A DNA stretch of 64,000 nucleotides, taken from NCBI GenBank assembly GCA_963854835.1, contig OY978525.1, positions 65,132,907-65,196,906 on the forward strand, given 5' to 3'. Made by a program: the position numbers and the translations under genes. How positions within the stretch are numbered: the stretch's first letter is position 1; every line of letters begins with the position of its first letter. The notes beneath the pieces were generated by a model. That model had not been told where the DNA came from. It saw only the letters and a program-made list of their open reading frames with translations, and ran no database searches. Of the stretch, positions 41,315 to 52,518 are shown in pieces. Source of the stretch: Megamerina dolium. Taxonomy: Eukaryota > Arthropoda > Insecta > Diptera > Megamerinidae.

Positions 41315-43241
41315 ATTTACATATTTCACATGATTTTGTGTATTCTTTGATTAATCGTGCCATTTGAGGAAAGTAGTATTTTTCAAGTATTTGTTACTTG
41401 TTTTCGTGGCTATTTCTGTGAGCTCTCTTATGCTCGGCCTGTATAATTTCGAATTTATTTTCGTTATTTGCAATATCGGTAACGAATCTTTGTGTAATTT
41501 TTATTCGAATTTTAGAAAAACTACTCTTGTAAATTTCTTGTAATAGAGCAAGATATTTTTCTGGAATTTTGATTCCATATACTACATTTGGGTTGAGAGA
41601 CATTTTTAGTAAGTAGGTTAAATTTTCTCTATTAAACTCGCTGCGTCTAAAAATATGTCTATGATATTTAGGGTGGATTCCTCATAAATATCTGACTCTT
41701 TGCCTTCAGAGAAAACAATTGGGTTCTTGAATACATTCAAAGGGACTTCGCAATGTTGGATGAGGTCTGAACTGTATTCTTCAGCACTATGTTGTGTGTT
41801 GTCATTTGAGGAGTCTAATACGTTAATTTGTACGGGCAGCCGTGATAAAGCATCGGCTACTTGATTAGTTTTTCCGGGTTTATAAATGAGATGGTAATTG
41901 AATTCTTCTATACGAGCCTTCCATCTCTTTAATTTAGCGTTATTATTTCTATTGCTTAGGGCAAATGTTAACGGTTGATGGTCAGTTAGTATCTTAATTT
42001 CTTTGCCTGCATATAAGTAAGTTCTTAATTTATCAAGAGCCCATATAATAGCAAGCATTTCCTTTTCTATTGTGGAATAATTTTCCTCGATTTTGTTAAG
42101 CGAACGAGAAATATAAGTTATTGGCCTATCACTACCTATTTCGCCTTGTGAGAGGACTTCTCCAATGGCTATATTAGAAGCATCAGTTGTTAAGACGAAA
42201 GGTTTTTTGAAATCTGGAAACATTAATATATCCGAAGATATAAGCATTTCTTTCAGGTCATTGAAAGATTTTAAATTTTCTCCTGTTAATGAAATATTTA
42301 CTTTTTTGACTGATTTGCCATAATTTGGGCATTTAATCCTCGTGTGAGATTAGTGAGAGGCTTTGCAATTTTTGCAAAGTCTTTTATGAACTTCCTGTAG
42401 TATGATGTTAATCCAAGGAAACTTTTTAGTTTCTTTAAATTTTTGGGTATAGGAATCCTTTGAATTGCTGAAATTTTCTGAGAATCTGGTAAGTATTGGT
42501 GGTAAAATTTTGCGTTACAACGTGGCCCAAAAATTCCACATTTGTTCTGAGAAATTTTGATTTTTCAAGATTAACTTTAAGATTGGCTTTTTGCAAGAGT
42601 GAAAATACGTTTTCCAAATTACAAAGATGTTCTTGTCTGGTTTTTCCGTAAATTATGATGTCGTCTATATAGACGTAGTAACATTTCCCTACTAGTGGTT
42701 TTAAGACATCATTAATCATTCTTTGAAAAATTGACGGTGCATTTTTAAGCCCAAAAGGCATTCTGGTAAACTCATATTTTCCGTTGGCTGTTGAGAATAC
42801 TGTTTTTTTAATGTCCTTTTCCTTCATTTTAATCTGGTGAAAGCCTGAGGTTAAGTCTAGAGTAGTGAAATATTTACATTCTCCTAGACTGGCTAATGTG
42901 TTATTTATGTCAGGAATTGGGTATGTATCGGGGACTGTAACGGAGTTAAGTCGCTTGAAATCTATGACTACTCTATAGCGTTTTTTGGGACAATCCATAA
43001 TGGAGAATTGTATAGACTTTTTGAGGGTCTAATTATACCGTTTTCAAGGATCTCTGATATTTGTTTTTCAACTTCCCCTCTAAGATTTGCTGGATAGTAA
43101 TATGATTTAGTGTAGATAGCTTCATCTGTAGTAGTTGTTATTCCTGTTCGCAACTTGACACAACTTGTGTCAACTGTGCCACTATCGGAAACTGGTCCAA
43201 AATGATCTGAATAGCTATTCAAAATTTGTTGAATATTTTGA
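41315..43241 (-). pseudogene. Errantivirus pol fragment (copy 1) trapped in the DUF4806 element
   Basis: Nearly identical to 47453-49139. Carries RT (43222-42435: DFKRLNSVTVPDTYPIPDIN, YFTTLDLTSGFHQIKMKEKD, MPFGLKNAPSIFQRMINDVL, YYVYIDDIIIYGKTRQEHLC with catalytic YIDD), RNase H (42247-41618: FVLTTDASNIAIGEVLSQGE, ILTDHQPLTFALSNRNNNAK, KTNQVADALSRLP) and the integrase HHCC start (41603-41394, HKRAHRNSHENK, then CEICK). Frame breaks at 42970-43000 and 42250-42430. No LTR, gag, integrase core or env is attached. It stops at the CEICK codons, exactly where copy 2 has a deletion join. Confidence 0.9.
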
Positions 43242-43560
43242 ATAATATAGATGTTCTTGCTTCTTTTTTTCTTGCTTTTTTTCTGTTAATATAAATGCAT
43301 AAATAATAAACGCAATATACCAAAATCAAAATAAATTGCAAACAATGTACTTACTTGAACTGTTGGATATATAAAAAAAAAATTAACAAATCGATGTCTT
43401 GTGTAACTTCTCTTGATTACGTTATTTTCCTCACTTCAACTTACTTGTATTTCCTTATCTTGAGGATTCTTCTTTCCTTGCTTCTTTTCTGTTAATATAA
43501 TTAAATTTAATAAAATATTATAAAATGTTTGCCAACTTACCAATTTAATGGCTCCAATGT
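43242..43560 (-). other. Further exon-like blocks of the TIR element
   Basis: A 44-base block (43488-43445) has acceptor TTAACAG and donor GTAAGT and would encode a Lys-rich stretch. A block ending at 43541 has donor GTAAGT. A third (from about 43289, acceptor TTAACAG) runs into the errantivirus fragment at 43241 and seems to resume at 41314-41285 with donor GTAAGT. The reading frame is not established. Confidence 0.4.
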
Positions 43561-44038
43561 AAAATTATTACAAATGTTTTGACAGTTCAACATTTATTCA
43601 TTGTCAACATTATTAACCCTCTTATTGGCCACAAGATTTTGAATGTATATTTTTTAATTTTTGAAAGCAAGACACTGTGCTTTAAACAAATTTTTGATCA
43701 TTTTAATTATAGTAACAATTAACAAAAGATTTATAAGTTAATGAAATTACGATGAAATTAATATTAATCGAAAAGAGAAATGCATTTTAGAAGTTTGACC
43801 CTCATACGTAAGCAAGGGTTAATGTATCAAAATAATTTTGAATTTATCACTTTGACAGATTTCATAAAGCAAATATGAAAGCTCAAATTATTATGTCAAT
43901 TGGCGTCATGCTATTTCATTCGCACTCATTACATGAAAAATAAAGCAATAAGAAATATCCAAGAAATATGCATTAGCATTTGTATTAAGACAAAAAAGTG
44001 TAAGATCGTATTGGTATTTTAAAGGGTGGGTAGTCATT
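43561..44038. other. Non-coding right part of the TIR element
   Basis: AT-rich, no gene seen. GGGTGGGTAGTCATT next to the right TIR may pair with GTGGGTAGCATTACCC near the left end, but in the same orientation. Confidence 0.4.
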
Positions 44039-44261
44039 GCTAGCAGGGATTACACGAAAGTATTGAAAAATACTGTATGGATGTGTGGGAGGTGTTGCCG
44101 ATGAGCCCTAACATCAACTACAATAGCTCTTGCTGATTTGGTGGGAATGGTGGTTGTGTTGATGTAAATGCTTATGATGTGTTGTTGATATGAGTGGTTG
44201 TTATTGTAGGGTTGAAGTTTCTCCTGATCAGTCTGCTGCTCTAAATGCTATTTGATACTGT

Positions 44262-44452
44262 TTGTTTGCTGTTGATGTTATTATAGATAGCAAGTTAAAG
44301 TAACAAGTACATTAAAGATGATTGTAGATAGTTGATTAAAGAAATTGTTGTTGTATATGGTCAGTACAAAATAAGTTATTATTAAGATAATTCAGTGATC
44401 GAACAGGATTGATTCGAGTAGAATTAAACGTTCACAAAATAAAAACATAACA
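44262..44452 (+). repeat. LTR D, 3' part only
   Basis: Matches the right half of the LTR at 62198-62641: shared words include CAAGTACATTAAAG, ATAGTTGATTA, TCCAGTGATCGAACA-like text, GAATTAAACGTTCACA and AATAAAAAC.TAACA. The 5' half (44060-44261) is not clearly alike. Confidence 0.75.
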
Positions 44453-44819
44453 TTATTGTAGATGGTCTGGTGCTGTTTTGTTACGATGTATTATGTACGA
44501 ATGATTCGCGATTGTCAGTAAAATCTATAATTATATTATAAATCTACTTTATTATCACTATTTATTTCAAATGTATATAAAATTAAAAAATACGTGCACT
44601 TGTATAGTGTAACGAGAGGAAAAAAAAGAAAAAACGAAGAAGAAAAACGCCATCAACAAAAACTTGAGTTGCCAACTCAACTTTTATGACTAGTTATGAG
44701 TGATTTTTCACTATTGGTGATTTAATCACCGTGATTCAAATAACGCTATAATGATTTCTAGTGATAGTCAACAATAAGAGTGTTTAGTGATTTTTCTACT
44801 AATATCAGAGAAAAAAAGT
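44453..44819. other. Gene-free stretch
   Basis: No gene or repeat recognised. A purine run (GAGAGGAAAAAAAAGAAAAA) lies at 44613-44640. Confidence 0.4.
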
Positions 44820-44908
44820 ATAGAGGCAGAGACTTTAGAAGTATAGAAATATCCCGCTGTTAATAGACAGCGTTTTAACAGCAAATCTGATGAAGAAACA
44901 ATAGCCCC
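44820..44908 (-). repeat. Repeat C, left part, inverse orientation
   Basis: Reverse complement of 55473-55560: GACTTTAGAAGTATAGA, ATATCCCGCTGTTAATAGAC, GTTTTAACAGCAAAT, ending AATAGCCCC at LTR A. It breaks off at the same interior point of repeat C from which the 14634 copy resumes. Confidence 0.8.
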
Positions 44909-45432
44909 TGTTGTGTACCATTTTTCCACAACACTTACCAAGTACCTAGCTCACAAGATTAACACCTACACCTAAGCTCTTGAATATCCCTCGAGTCTAA
45001 CACACTCGTTGACTGAAATAAAACAATTATATTTTATTAAGGATACTTGCGGTTTCTACTTTATTGCTGGTGTTTTTCACTTTTACACTAATACTGGAGG
45101 GCCTCGTAAGGATCGCAGTATTTACACTTTTACTTAAACTTTACACTAATACTGGAGGGCCTCTAAGGATCGCAGTATTTACACTTTTCTTAAAGCTAAC
45201 ACTTCGGTGTAAGACTCACAACTGAACAGCCACTGCCTTCAGTAAGCTGGCAGCTTATATCCATTTTTCTAACACTAGCCACATATCAATCTACCACATA
45301 CCAACATATAACACACAATAATATATTCCACCACTTGTGTGTATGTATGTATGTGTTTATGTACACGATCGATCCACTACACATGTGTATATATATTACG
45401 TGAGTAGTCCGCGTGATTTTAGTTAACATGTA
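44909..45432 (-). repeat. LTR A, second copy, first part
   Basis: Over 90 percent alike to 13833-14340 by eye: the same TGTTGTGTAC start and the same doubled CACTAATACTGGAGGGCCTC block. Interrupted at 45432 by the errantivirus; it resumes at 54715. An extra 40 or so bases (AACAGCCACTGCCTTCAGTA) near 45225-45265 are absent in the other copy. Confidence 0.88.
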
Positions 45433-45833
45433 AGTTAACTGCGTCCCTTGCCGGAGTTATAAAAAAATAAATCAACAAAATTATTGAATAGTATTTGCTT
45501 AATTCTAAGAAATCCAAAGTTATTGATCAGAATTTGCTTAATTCTAAGAAATACAATTATTAGTACTGAATTATATAAAAACTGCTTTACATACAGAATT
45601 GCGTTATTGTTGTATTGTGTGTAATGTCTTTACGATATTGTGTTGTTATTGAAATGCTTCCTATGCAGAATTGTGTTCTGTGTGTTTGTTGTTGTAATGT
45701 GGGCAATGACTTTATGTTGTTGTATGATATTGTGTTGTTATTGAAAATGCTTCCTATGCAGAATTGTGTTCAGTGTGTTTGTTGTTGTAATGTGGGCAAT
45801 GACTTTACGTTGTTGTATCATATCGTGTTAACT
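45433..45833 (-). repeat. Errantivirus 3' LTR
   Basis: Ends AGTTAACTGC and CGTGTTAACT. Compared with the 5' LTR it has an extra copy of a block of about 100 bases (AATGCTTCCTATGCAGAATT with GTGGGCAATGACTTTA) and lacks the TTGGAGCGCTGG block. A G-rich polypurine tract (complement AATAAGGGGG) lies next to it at 45834-45842. Confidence 0.9.
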
Positions 45834-45877
45834 CCCCCTTATTAAGCATCAGCGTCCCGCTGATAAAAAATTGATGT

Positions 45878-46930
45878 TTAAGGGTAATTTATTGAGATTG
45901 GAGATAGGTCTATTATTGGTGGAATATTGAGGCGCTTACTACGGTTTGTTGAACTAAGTATGTATAAAGCTAAGCATAATATTAATCCGGCAATAATTGC
46001 TATGTTTCTAAGTGAGATGTGTTCCAGCTTTTCGACATTAGTTAAATGGAGGTGGTGAAGATATTGAAGATCTATTCTTATTTCTTTTTCTGTAAGATTA
46101 CCTTGTAGTATTGGTGGTAAAATCTGATGGGATGTTGTTTGCCAGTTAGTGTAGCTTACGTTGCCTATGTTAACAGTTTCGTTAAAAAAATGTATGACAA
46201 ATGTGCCGTTCAGGCTTTGAGTCATATTACTCTAGGTTATGTTTCCATTAAAATTTGATTAAAAAAATCATCCCGTCTAGAGCCTGCAGCTCATTTTTAA
46301 AGGAAAGTGTTTCTGTTTGTGAGAGGATATTGGAAATATCTGCTTTATTTAAGAGCTGTGCATGAACAATTCCTTTTTTTCAAGCTGCGCTGCTATAACT
46401 ATTTGGGAAATTTCCTCCTTAATTAACCCTAACTTGTTAAATAAGGTTTGTTCATATATAATCGTATTGTTTGTATTGACTTCGTCTATGATTCTATTGT
46501 ATCCATCTAATATTTCGTTAGTAACTTTTATGTTAATTGTATATTGTCTATTACTGTTTTCGATCAAGTCGTTGGTTTTGGTTAAAATAGTGTCCTAATC
46601 AGTAGCGTCCAGTAGGGTTTCCAGCTAGCCATTTCCAGGCTGACCCAATCCAATTTACAGATCTTTTGCTCTTAGTCGAGTTTTTTACTCGGAGTTGATT
46701 CAGTAAATCATCGATTTTTATGAGCTGATGCTCCAATTGAGGAACTAAGGCTCCTGTTCTGCTTATTTCGAGCGGATAATTGTTTTGGCATTATCTACTA
46801 CTTGTTCATACTCGCTTAAATCAATAGTGTGTATAATTTTATATTGTCCATTGTTAATATTTCCAAGTCCTTATTTGATTGTCACAAGTGGGCTATTATA
46901 TTCGTAAGTATTTACTGTTGCGCTCGTCAA
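45878..46930 (-). pseudogene. Errantivirus env remnant
   Basis: Gypsy-type env would give a membrane fusion glycoprotein. Visible parts: a furin-like KSKR followed by a GSAWKWLAG stretch (complement of about 46620-46680), a helical segment at 46567-46349, and a C-terminal part (46225-45878) with a possible N-glycan site, a membrane anchor NIAIIAGLILCLALYIL and a short cytoplasmic tail. The N-terminal part before the furin site is short and broken. A stop lies just after WLAGNPTGRY and the segments are in different frames, so no functional product is possible. Confidence 0.8.
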
Positions 46931-46997
46931 ACATGGCGTAAGTCTAAAGGGTGAGCGAGAGAATAGAAAGAGGAAAAAAAGGGATGAGGAAGGGTGG

Positions 46998-47501
46998 TTA
47001 ATTTTTCAAATGGGATTTATGAATTTTCCTATTGTCTCTAGTGGTTACTGTGACCTTATTGTCTTCAGCAACTGTTTCTTTCTTGAATATTGGTTTCTCT
47101 TTGCTTTTTATTTGCTTGTCTGTTTTAAATATAATATCTCCTGGGCTATATGATTTTGCTTTAGATCTCTTTTTATTGTGCCATTTTAACAATTTTTTTT
47201 GATTTCTAGAAATTTCATTCCTGAAGTCCATATTAACTATTTCTTTAAAATCTGCTAAGTCTGGATAATTTACTCTTTGTACTCTTCCGAAAAATATATC
47301 GACTGGTTTCCGTTTCGTAACTGAATGAGTTATATTATTGTATCTGTCGATAGCAATGTTGATAATTTCTTTTGTACTAACATCTTTAAATGCGGCTCTA
47401 AGACATCCGACGATTTCGATAATTGTGGAATGGACTCTTTCTACAGCGCCATATTTACATATTTCACATGATTTTGTGTATTCTTTGATTAATCGTGTCA
47501 T
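46998..47501 (-). pseudogene. Errantivirus integrase with catalytic core deleted
   Basis: Begins TRLIKEYTKSCEICK (last part of the HHCC domain) and passes at once to AVERVHSTIIEIVGCLRAAF (the region from the catalytic Glu on), DRYNNITHSVTKRKPVDIFF and KRSKAKSYSPGDIIFKTDKQ (C-terminal domain). The stretch with both catalytic Asp, about 100 residues, is missing, but the reading frame stays open. The join lies at 47452/47453, the same position at which pol copy 1 (41315) ends. Confidence 0.88.
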
Positions 47502-49139
47502 TTGAGGAAAGTAGTATTTTTCAAGTATTTGTTACTCGCTTCGTCTAAAAATATGTCTATGATATTTAGGGTGGATTCCTCATAAATATCTGACTCTTTG
47601 CCTTCAGAGAAAACAATTTCGTTCTTGAATACATTCAAAGGGACTTCGCAATGTGGGATGAGGTCTGAACTGTCTTCTTCAGCACTATGTTGTGTGTTGT
47701 CATTTGAGGAGTCTAATACGTTAATTTGTACGGGCAGCCGTGATAAAGCATCGGCTACTTGATTAGTTTTTCCGGGTTTATAAATGAGATGGTAATTGAA
47801 TTCTTCTATACGAGCCTTCCATCTCTTTAATTTAGCGTTATTATTTCTATTGCTTAGGGCAAATGTTAACGGTTGATGGTCAGTTAGTATCTTAATTTCT
47901 TTTGCTCCATATAAGTAAGTTCTTAATTTATCAAGAGCCCATATAATAGCAAGCATTTCCTTTTCTATTGTGGAATAATTTTCCTCGATTATGTTAAGCG
48001 AACGAGAAATATAAGTTATTGGCCTATCACTACCTATTTCGCCTTGTGAGAGGACTGCTCCAATGGCTACATTAGAAGCATCAGTTGTTACGACGAAAGG
48101 TTTTTTGAAATCTGGAAACATTAATATATCCGAAGATATAAGCATTTCTTTCAGGTCATTGAAAGATTTTAAATTTTCTCCTGTTAATGAAATATTTACT
48201 TTTTTGACTGATTTGCCATAATTTGGGCATTTAATCCTCGTGTGAGATTAGTGAGAGGCTTTGCAATTTTTGCAAAATCTTTTATGAACTTCCTGTAGTA
48301 TGATGTTAATCCAAGGAAACTTTTTAGTTTCTTTAAATTTTTGGGTATAGGAATCCTTTGAATTGCTGAAATTTTCTGAGAATCTGGTAAGTATTGGTGG
48401 TAAAATTTTGCGTTACAACGTGGCCCAAAAATTCCACATTTGTTCTGAGAAATTTTGATTTTTCAAGATTAACTTTAAGATTGGCTTTTTGCAAGAGTGA
48501 AAATACGTTTTCCAAATTACAAAGATGTTCTTGTCTGGTTTTTCCGTAAATTATGATGTCGTCTATATAGACGTAGTAATATTTCCCTACTAGTGGTTTT
48601 AAGACATCATTAATCATTCTTTGAAAAATTGACGGTGCATTTTTAAGCCCAAAAGGCATTCTGGTAAACTCATATTTTCCGTTGGCTGTTGAGAATACTG
48701 TTTTTTTAATGTCCTTTTCCTTCATTTTAATCTGGTGAAAGCCTGAGGTTAAGTCTAGAGTAGTGAAATATTTACATTCTCCTAGACTGGCTAATGTGTT
48801 ATTTATGTCAGGAATTGGGTATGTATCGGGGACTGTAACGGAGTTAAGTCGCTTGAAATCTATGACTACTCTATAGCGTTTTTTGGGACAATCCATAATG
48901 GAGAATTGTATGGACTTTTTGAGGGTCTAATTATACCGTTTTCAAGCATCTCTAATATTTGTTTTTCAACTTCCCCTCTAAGATTTGCTGGATAGTAATA
49001 TGATTTAGTGTAGATAGCTTCATCTGTAGTAGTTGTTATTCCTGTTCGCAACTTGACACAACTTGTGTCAACTGTGCCACTATCGGAAACTGGTCCAAAA
49101 TGATCTGAATAGCTATTCAAAATTTGTTGAATATTTTGA
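47498..49139 (-). pseudogene. Errantivirus RT and RNase H (pol copy 2)
   Basis: Same domains as the copy at 41315-43241: RT with YYVYIDDIIIYGKTRQEHLC (48896-48333), RNase H with FVVTTDASNVAIGAVLSQGE and ILTDHQPLTF (48145-47498). The 187-residue RT piece differs from copy 1 at one residue by my reading (C to Y before YVYIDD). Frame breaks at the same places (near 48150-48330 and 48870-48890) are shared, so the lesions predate the duplication. Unlike copy 1, about 240 bases of the integrase N-terminus are missing. Confidence 0.92.
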
Positions 49140-49660
49140 GATTGTTTACCTGCTTAGAAGTCTTAGCTTTAAATTTAATTGCTACACTTCCTAAATGCAA
49201 TATATCAATTTTTCTATCTATTATTGCTTCAATTTCTCGAAGGGCATCATCGCCGATTATACCGTCGAATGACTTTAACTCTGGAAGGACATAGAAATCT
49301 AAGAATTTATTGATTCCGATTTATGGACCTCTAACTTTATGGGTGATATTAATTTTCCCTGCTGCAGACTGGACTTTGAATAGTTTTTCTATTTCCTTTG
49401 AATGGGAAAATTTCAAAATTTTCCCATTCTTGTCTTTGAGTTCTAGATAGGGTATACTAGAGAGGCTTCCATCATAAAATTTAGTTCTTCGGTTACTTCC
49501 TGTTGGTCCAATTCAGTCAGTGTGTCAAGATCGTTCTCTTCTTCATCGTCCTATGGATCTATGTCCATAGGGACTGGTGGTTTTGGTTGAGTTGGTCTTG
49601 GTGGAGGAGTGAGTGGTGGCTGATTATTTGGGTTATTTTTTGCATTATGAATTTGGTTTT
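49140..49660 (-). pseudogene. Errantivirus protease region and Gag C-terminus
   Basis: The Gag end is Pro-rich (NNPNNQPPLTPPPRPTQPKP). Protease-like coding follows: PYLELKDKNGKILKF, then FLDFYVLPELKSFDGIIGDD, LREIEAIIDRKIDI. The D-T/S-G active-site block that should follow KILKF is missing; instead it reads SHSKEIEKLF. A stop lies after KVRGP and a frame shift lies before RT at 49139. Confidence 0.75.
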
Positions 49661-49677
49661 CTTCATATGGATTTAAC

Positions 49678-49984
49678 TTATTTTGCGGGAATATAATTTT
49701 TTGTCGTCCTAGGGTGAATCGAAAAGTTCCTTAAATTGATGTTCTGGATTTCAGCGCATGATGAATAGGCTTCCGGCAAGTTTTGTGGCTTCTGAATTAC
49801 AAGCATTCTTGAGAGTTCGCCATTTAAGCCTCTAATAAAAACATCGAGTACTCTATTCTTACAGCTTTCTACAAGAGCGTCAATGGTTTCTTGTGAATAA
49901 TTCTGCATTTTTATTTTGTTTATAATCAATGATAGTTTTTTATTATTATTATTGAGGATATGATGCACCGGGACCTGAAGATCT
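49678..49984 (-). pseudogene. Errantivirus Gag, middle part after the LINE
   Basis: Open frame with HHILNNNNKKLSLIINKIKM, ALVESCKNRVLDVFIRGLNG and LVIQKPQNLPEAYSSCAEIQ, like the capsid region of gypsy-type Gag (the FIRGL.G.L..ML motif). It begins at the LINE border at about 49985. Confidence 0.8.
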
Positions 49985-50005
49985 TTTGTGCAGCCTATTC
50001 GCTAA

Positions 50006-50431
50006 CTAGCGGATCTCAAGATTATTTATAAATCTTGTCACTGCTGTGGGATTGATTTTAACTAGGTCCCTGGGAATTATGAATCCATTGCCTGCTGTTT
50101 CCTGCTCTTCAAGACAGAGTCGACAGAGGTCGTTGTTTACCACACCCATTTTCATCATGTCATAATTAAGTTTACAATGACTTGTTAGTAGTTCAGTGTA
50201 CAGTTTGATGTATTTTCTGCTGAGGTTCAAGATAGTATCAACCTTAATATGTTCAGGGTCAATGAATCTTTTCGACTGCCGCATGCCTGTTTGGGCTCTC
50301 CAGTAATCGGTTAGACTACTTTTGTCCTTTTCACATATTAAGTTGTTCATGAAAGTACTGTTTACCCCGCAGAAGGGTTCTGGGCCTAATAAAGGGGTGT
50401 CTGCGCCCTTTTTGGCCAGTAAATCTGCCAT
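50006..50431 (-). CDS. I/LOA-like LINE C-terminal domain
   Basis: ADLLAKKGADTPLLGPEPFC closes the RNase H (catalytic D.LAK.GA). MRQSKRFIDPEHIKVDTILN, LYTELLTSHCKLNYDMMKMG and CRLCLEEQETAGNGF (zinc-like CX2C...) follow, as in the tail of LOA/I-type polymerases. Open for 141 codons. Confidence 0.82.
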   Translation of the reverse strand: MADLLAKKGADTPLLGPEPFCGVNSTFMNNLICEKDKSSLTDYWRAQTGMRQSKRFIDPEHIKVDTILNLSRKYIKLYTELLTSHCKLNYDMMKMGVVNNDLCRLCLEEQETAGNGFIIPRDLVKINPTAVTRFINNLEIR

Positions 50432-50488
50432 TTAATTTCCTGCATGCCCCTCGTGTCCCGGTACCCATATTAGAGTCACAGAGTTCCT

Positions 50489-50746
50489 CTATGCTAGGAT
50501 GTTGAGGAGTTCAAAGCATTCCCAAACCAACTTAGATTGGAACGAGAAATTCATTAGTGATTTTAGAGCTGCCTGACTGTCCGATAGAATGCATATGTTG
50601 GTTCCTCGAGTGCCCCTACGTAGGCATTCTCTGACAGATAGCACTAAGGCGTGGACCACCGCCTGAAAAATGGTAGCTATTTTTCCTATTTCAATTGCCT
50701 TCCGGAATTCCCGCTCCAGCACTGCCATCTTCCATTTTGGACCCAT
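50489..50746 (-). pseudogene. I/LOA-like LINE RNase H
   Basis: Has an ELRKAIEIG-like start, FQAVVHALVLSVRECLRRGT (usually E..A...) and NICILSDSQAALKSLMNFSF (the SDSQAA motif). Frame breaks on both sides. It would remove element RNA during cDNA synthesis. Confidence 0.82.
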
Positions 50747-50808
50747 CAGTGTACCATAACTGTGAGCCTTGATCTAGAAATATTTCGCTGTTCCTCCACG
50801 CTGAGCGA

Positions 50809-51560
50809 TCATGAACGATCACTTCGAAGAGTTTGGAGAATATAAATTTTTTTATCCATCCTGTCAAAGACCGTGAGGCCCGGTGAATTCCAGACTACGT
50901 CTAGAATATTAATGTGCCCTTTTTGGTTACCTTCTTTCAGGTGAATAGAGTTCGAAAGCCTTATGGCTGCACTGGCTCCTGTGCTCCTAAGCACACGGTG
51001 TAGAGGATTGAGACCTGTGATTATTCCTAAAGCTGCTGTGGGGCTAGTTCTCATCGCTCCCGTTACGCTCAAACAGGCTATTCGATGAATCCTGTTAAGG
51101 ATCATCTGAGTGCCAATTTGATTTACCTTGGGCCACCATGCCAGAGAGGCATAGGTGATCATTGGTACTATTACAGATTTGTAAGACCACGCCATCATTT
51201 TAGATCGTAGTTCCCATATTTTACCATACAGCCTTTGGTAAGCGAAGGTAGCCCTCACGGCTTTGTTCGTGATGTATGATAAATGGTTGTTCCAAGTAAG
51301 AGTTTTATCCAGGTGTTAGTTCTGTTTCACCTAACTTCAAGGTCCCTAAATTCAACATCCTTCTCTACGTGAAGGGTACCAGAGTCGTTTGCTCGGGTTT
51401 ATTGAAAATTCCTACTCCTGACACCAGTCTTGTGTGATATCAAGAGCTAGTTGCATACGCTCAGTTATGGTAGAGTCAAATTTGCCTATATCCATAATTA
51501 TTAAGTCATCTGCAAAGCCCTGAACTTCGTATCCGAGATCAGCGAGAGTTTGTAAAAGCT
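50809..51560 (-). pseudogene. I/LOA-like LINE RT, last part
   Basis: The complement of about 51400-51560 reads LLQTLADLGYEVQGFADDLI (FADD catalytic box) and ITERMQLALDITQDWCQE. After shifts, MRATFAYQRLYGKIWELRSK, MITYASLAWWPKV, IHRIACLSVTGAMRTSPTAA follow. All of RT before FADD is missing. Confidence 0.82.
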
Positions 51561-51569
51561 CGTCAATGA

Positions 51570-52518
51570 TCAATAACCATAGGAGCAGCGATAAAACTCC
51601 TCCTTCGGCCCCAGAATTCGGTCATTTTGCCACGATACTGAGCCAGGGAAGTATCCGACAAAGATTTTGGCCTTCGGCACTTCTGCCTCGTCCACAACCT
51701 TTAAATCGGCCCCCTCCCATGGCTTCAGGGCTGGTACCATCTCTTTCAACCAGGCCACAGTTTCGTCGTCCAGACGGTTAATAATTAACCATCCGGGCTT
51801 AAAACCATAGCCTGCAAAGTGAGGCTTCACCGGGCCACCGCGGGACTCGTAGACCCTGTCGATGATGCATTTCTGCACCTTGCCAATTTCCTCAGTGGAC
51901 CATATGCCCTCCGGGAAATTGTTTGGGATAACCCCGATTTTCTTAGAGCGGACAGCTTTAGCCAGAGTTCGCTTCGAACAGGGAACGCCCACAGGGGCGA
52001 TTTGTGGAGCCACTCCTTTAGAAGCCACCGCTACCACCGCCTCCATCTCCCCGCAGGCCGACACAGCGCACGCAGTCGAAGGTACTGTTGATGGTCTATC
52101 AATGGCTGGACGCAATAGCCTTCAGCCTATTGCGTCCAGCCCCGGACAGCTTCACTCTCTCGGTTTTGGAGTCTTCCCTTAGGAGAACGCGTTCCTCCTC
52201 AGGGGTGATGTGAGGTCCAGCCGACTTCTGCCTAAGTTGGACGTCCATCCTTTCAAGACTGTCGGAAGAAGGGCCGCATGCCCCCTCCAACTGGTCTTGG
52301 TCCATGTTCTCAATGAATATGGGACCTAATGCCCCCTCCAGCTGATCGTAGACTGTAATTTCAGTGACGTGTGGACCAACTGCCCCCTCGTTCACTGAAA
52401 TTTTTAGGCTTTCACCCTCGTTTTGCACTTTTAAAGTTGTGCAGTCCATATTTTGTTTTTCAAATTTAGAATCCATAAGATCTCGTATTTGATTAAAACT
52501 TGCATTTTGGTCACCCAT
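51570..52518 (-). pseudogene. I/LOA-like LINE ORF1, split by a hairpin-associated frameshift
   Basis: The first frame (52518-52099) starts MGDQNASFNQIRDLMDSKFE and has repeats of EGA.GP (EGAVGPHV, EGALGPIF, EGACGPSS). It ends after SGAGRNRLKAIASSH. The second frame (52115-51570) has SKRTLAKAVRSKKIGVIPNN, FPEGIWSTEEIGKVQKCIID and PHFAGYGFKPGWLIINRLDD, a likely RNA-binding domain followed by VPKAKIFVGYFPG. The frames meet at a perfect inverted repeat at 52104-52141. Confidence 0.75.
52104..52141. repeat. Perfect inverted repeat, 15-bp arms, 8-nt loop
   Basis: GGCTGGACGCAATAG (52104-52118), loop CCTTCAGC, then CTATTGCGTCCAGCC (52127-52141). It lies at the point where ORF1 changes frame. Confidence 0.95.

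Noticed and set aside
51566..52182. Plus-strand Arg/Pro-rich frames
   Set aside because: Antisense of the I/LOA-like ORF1.
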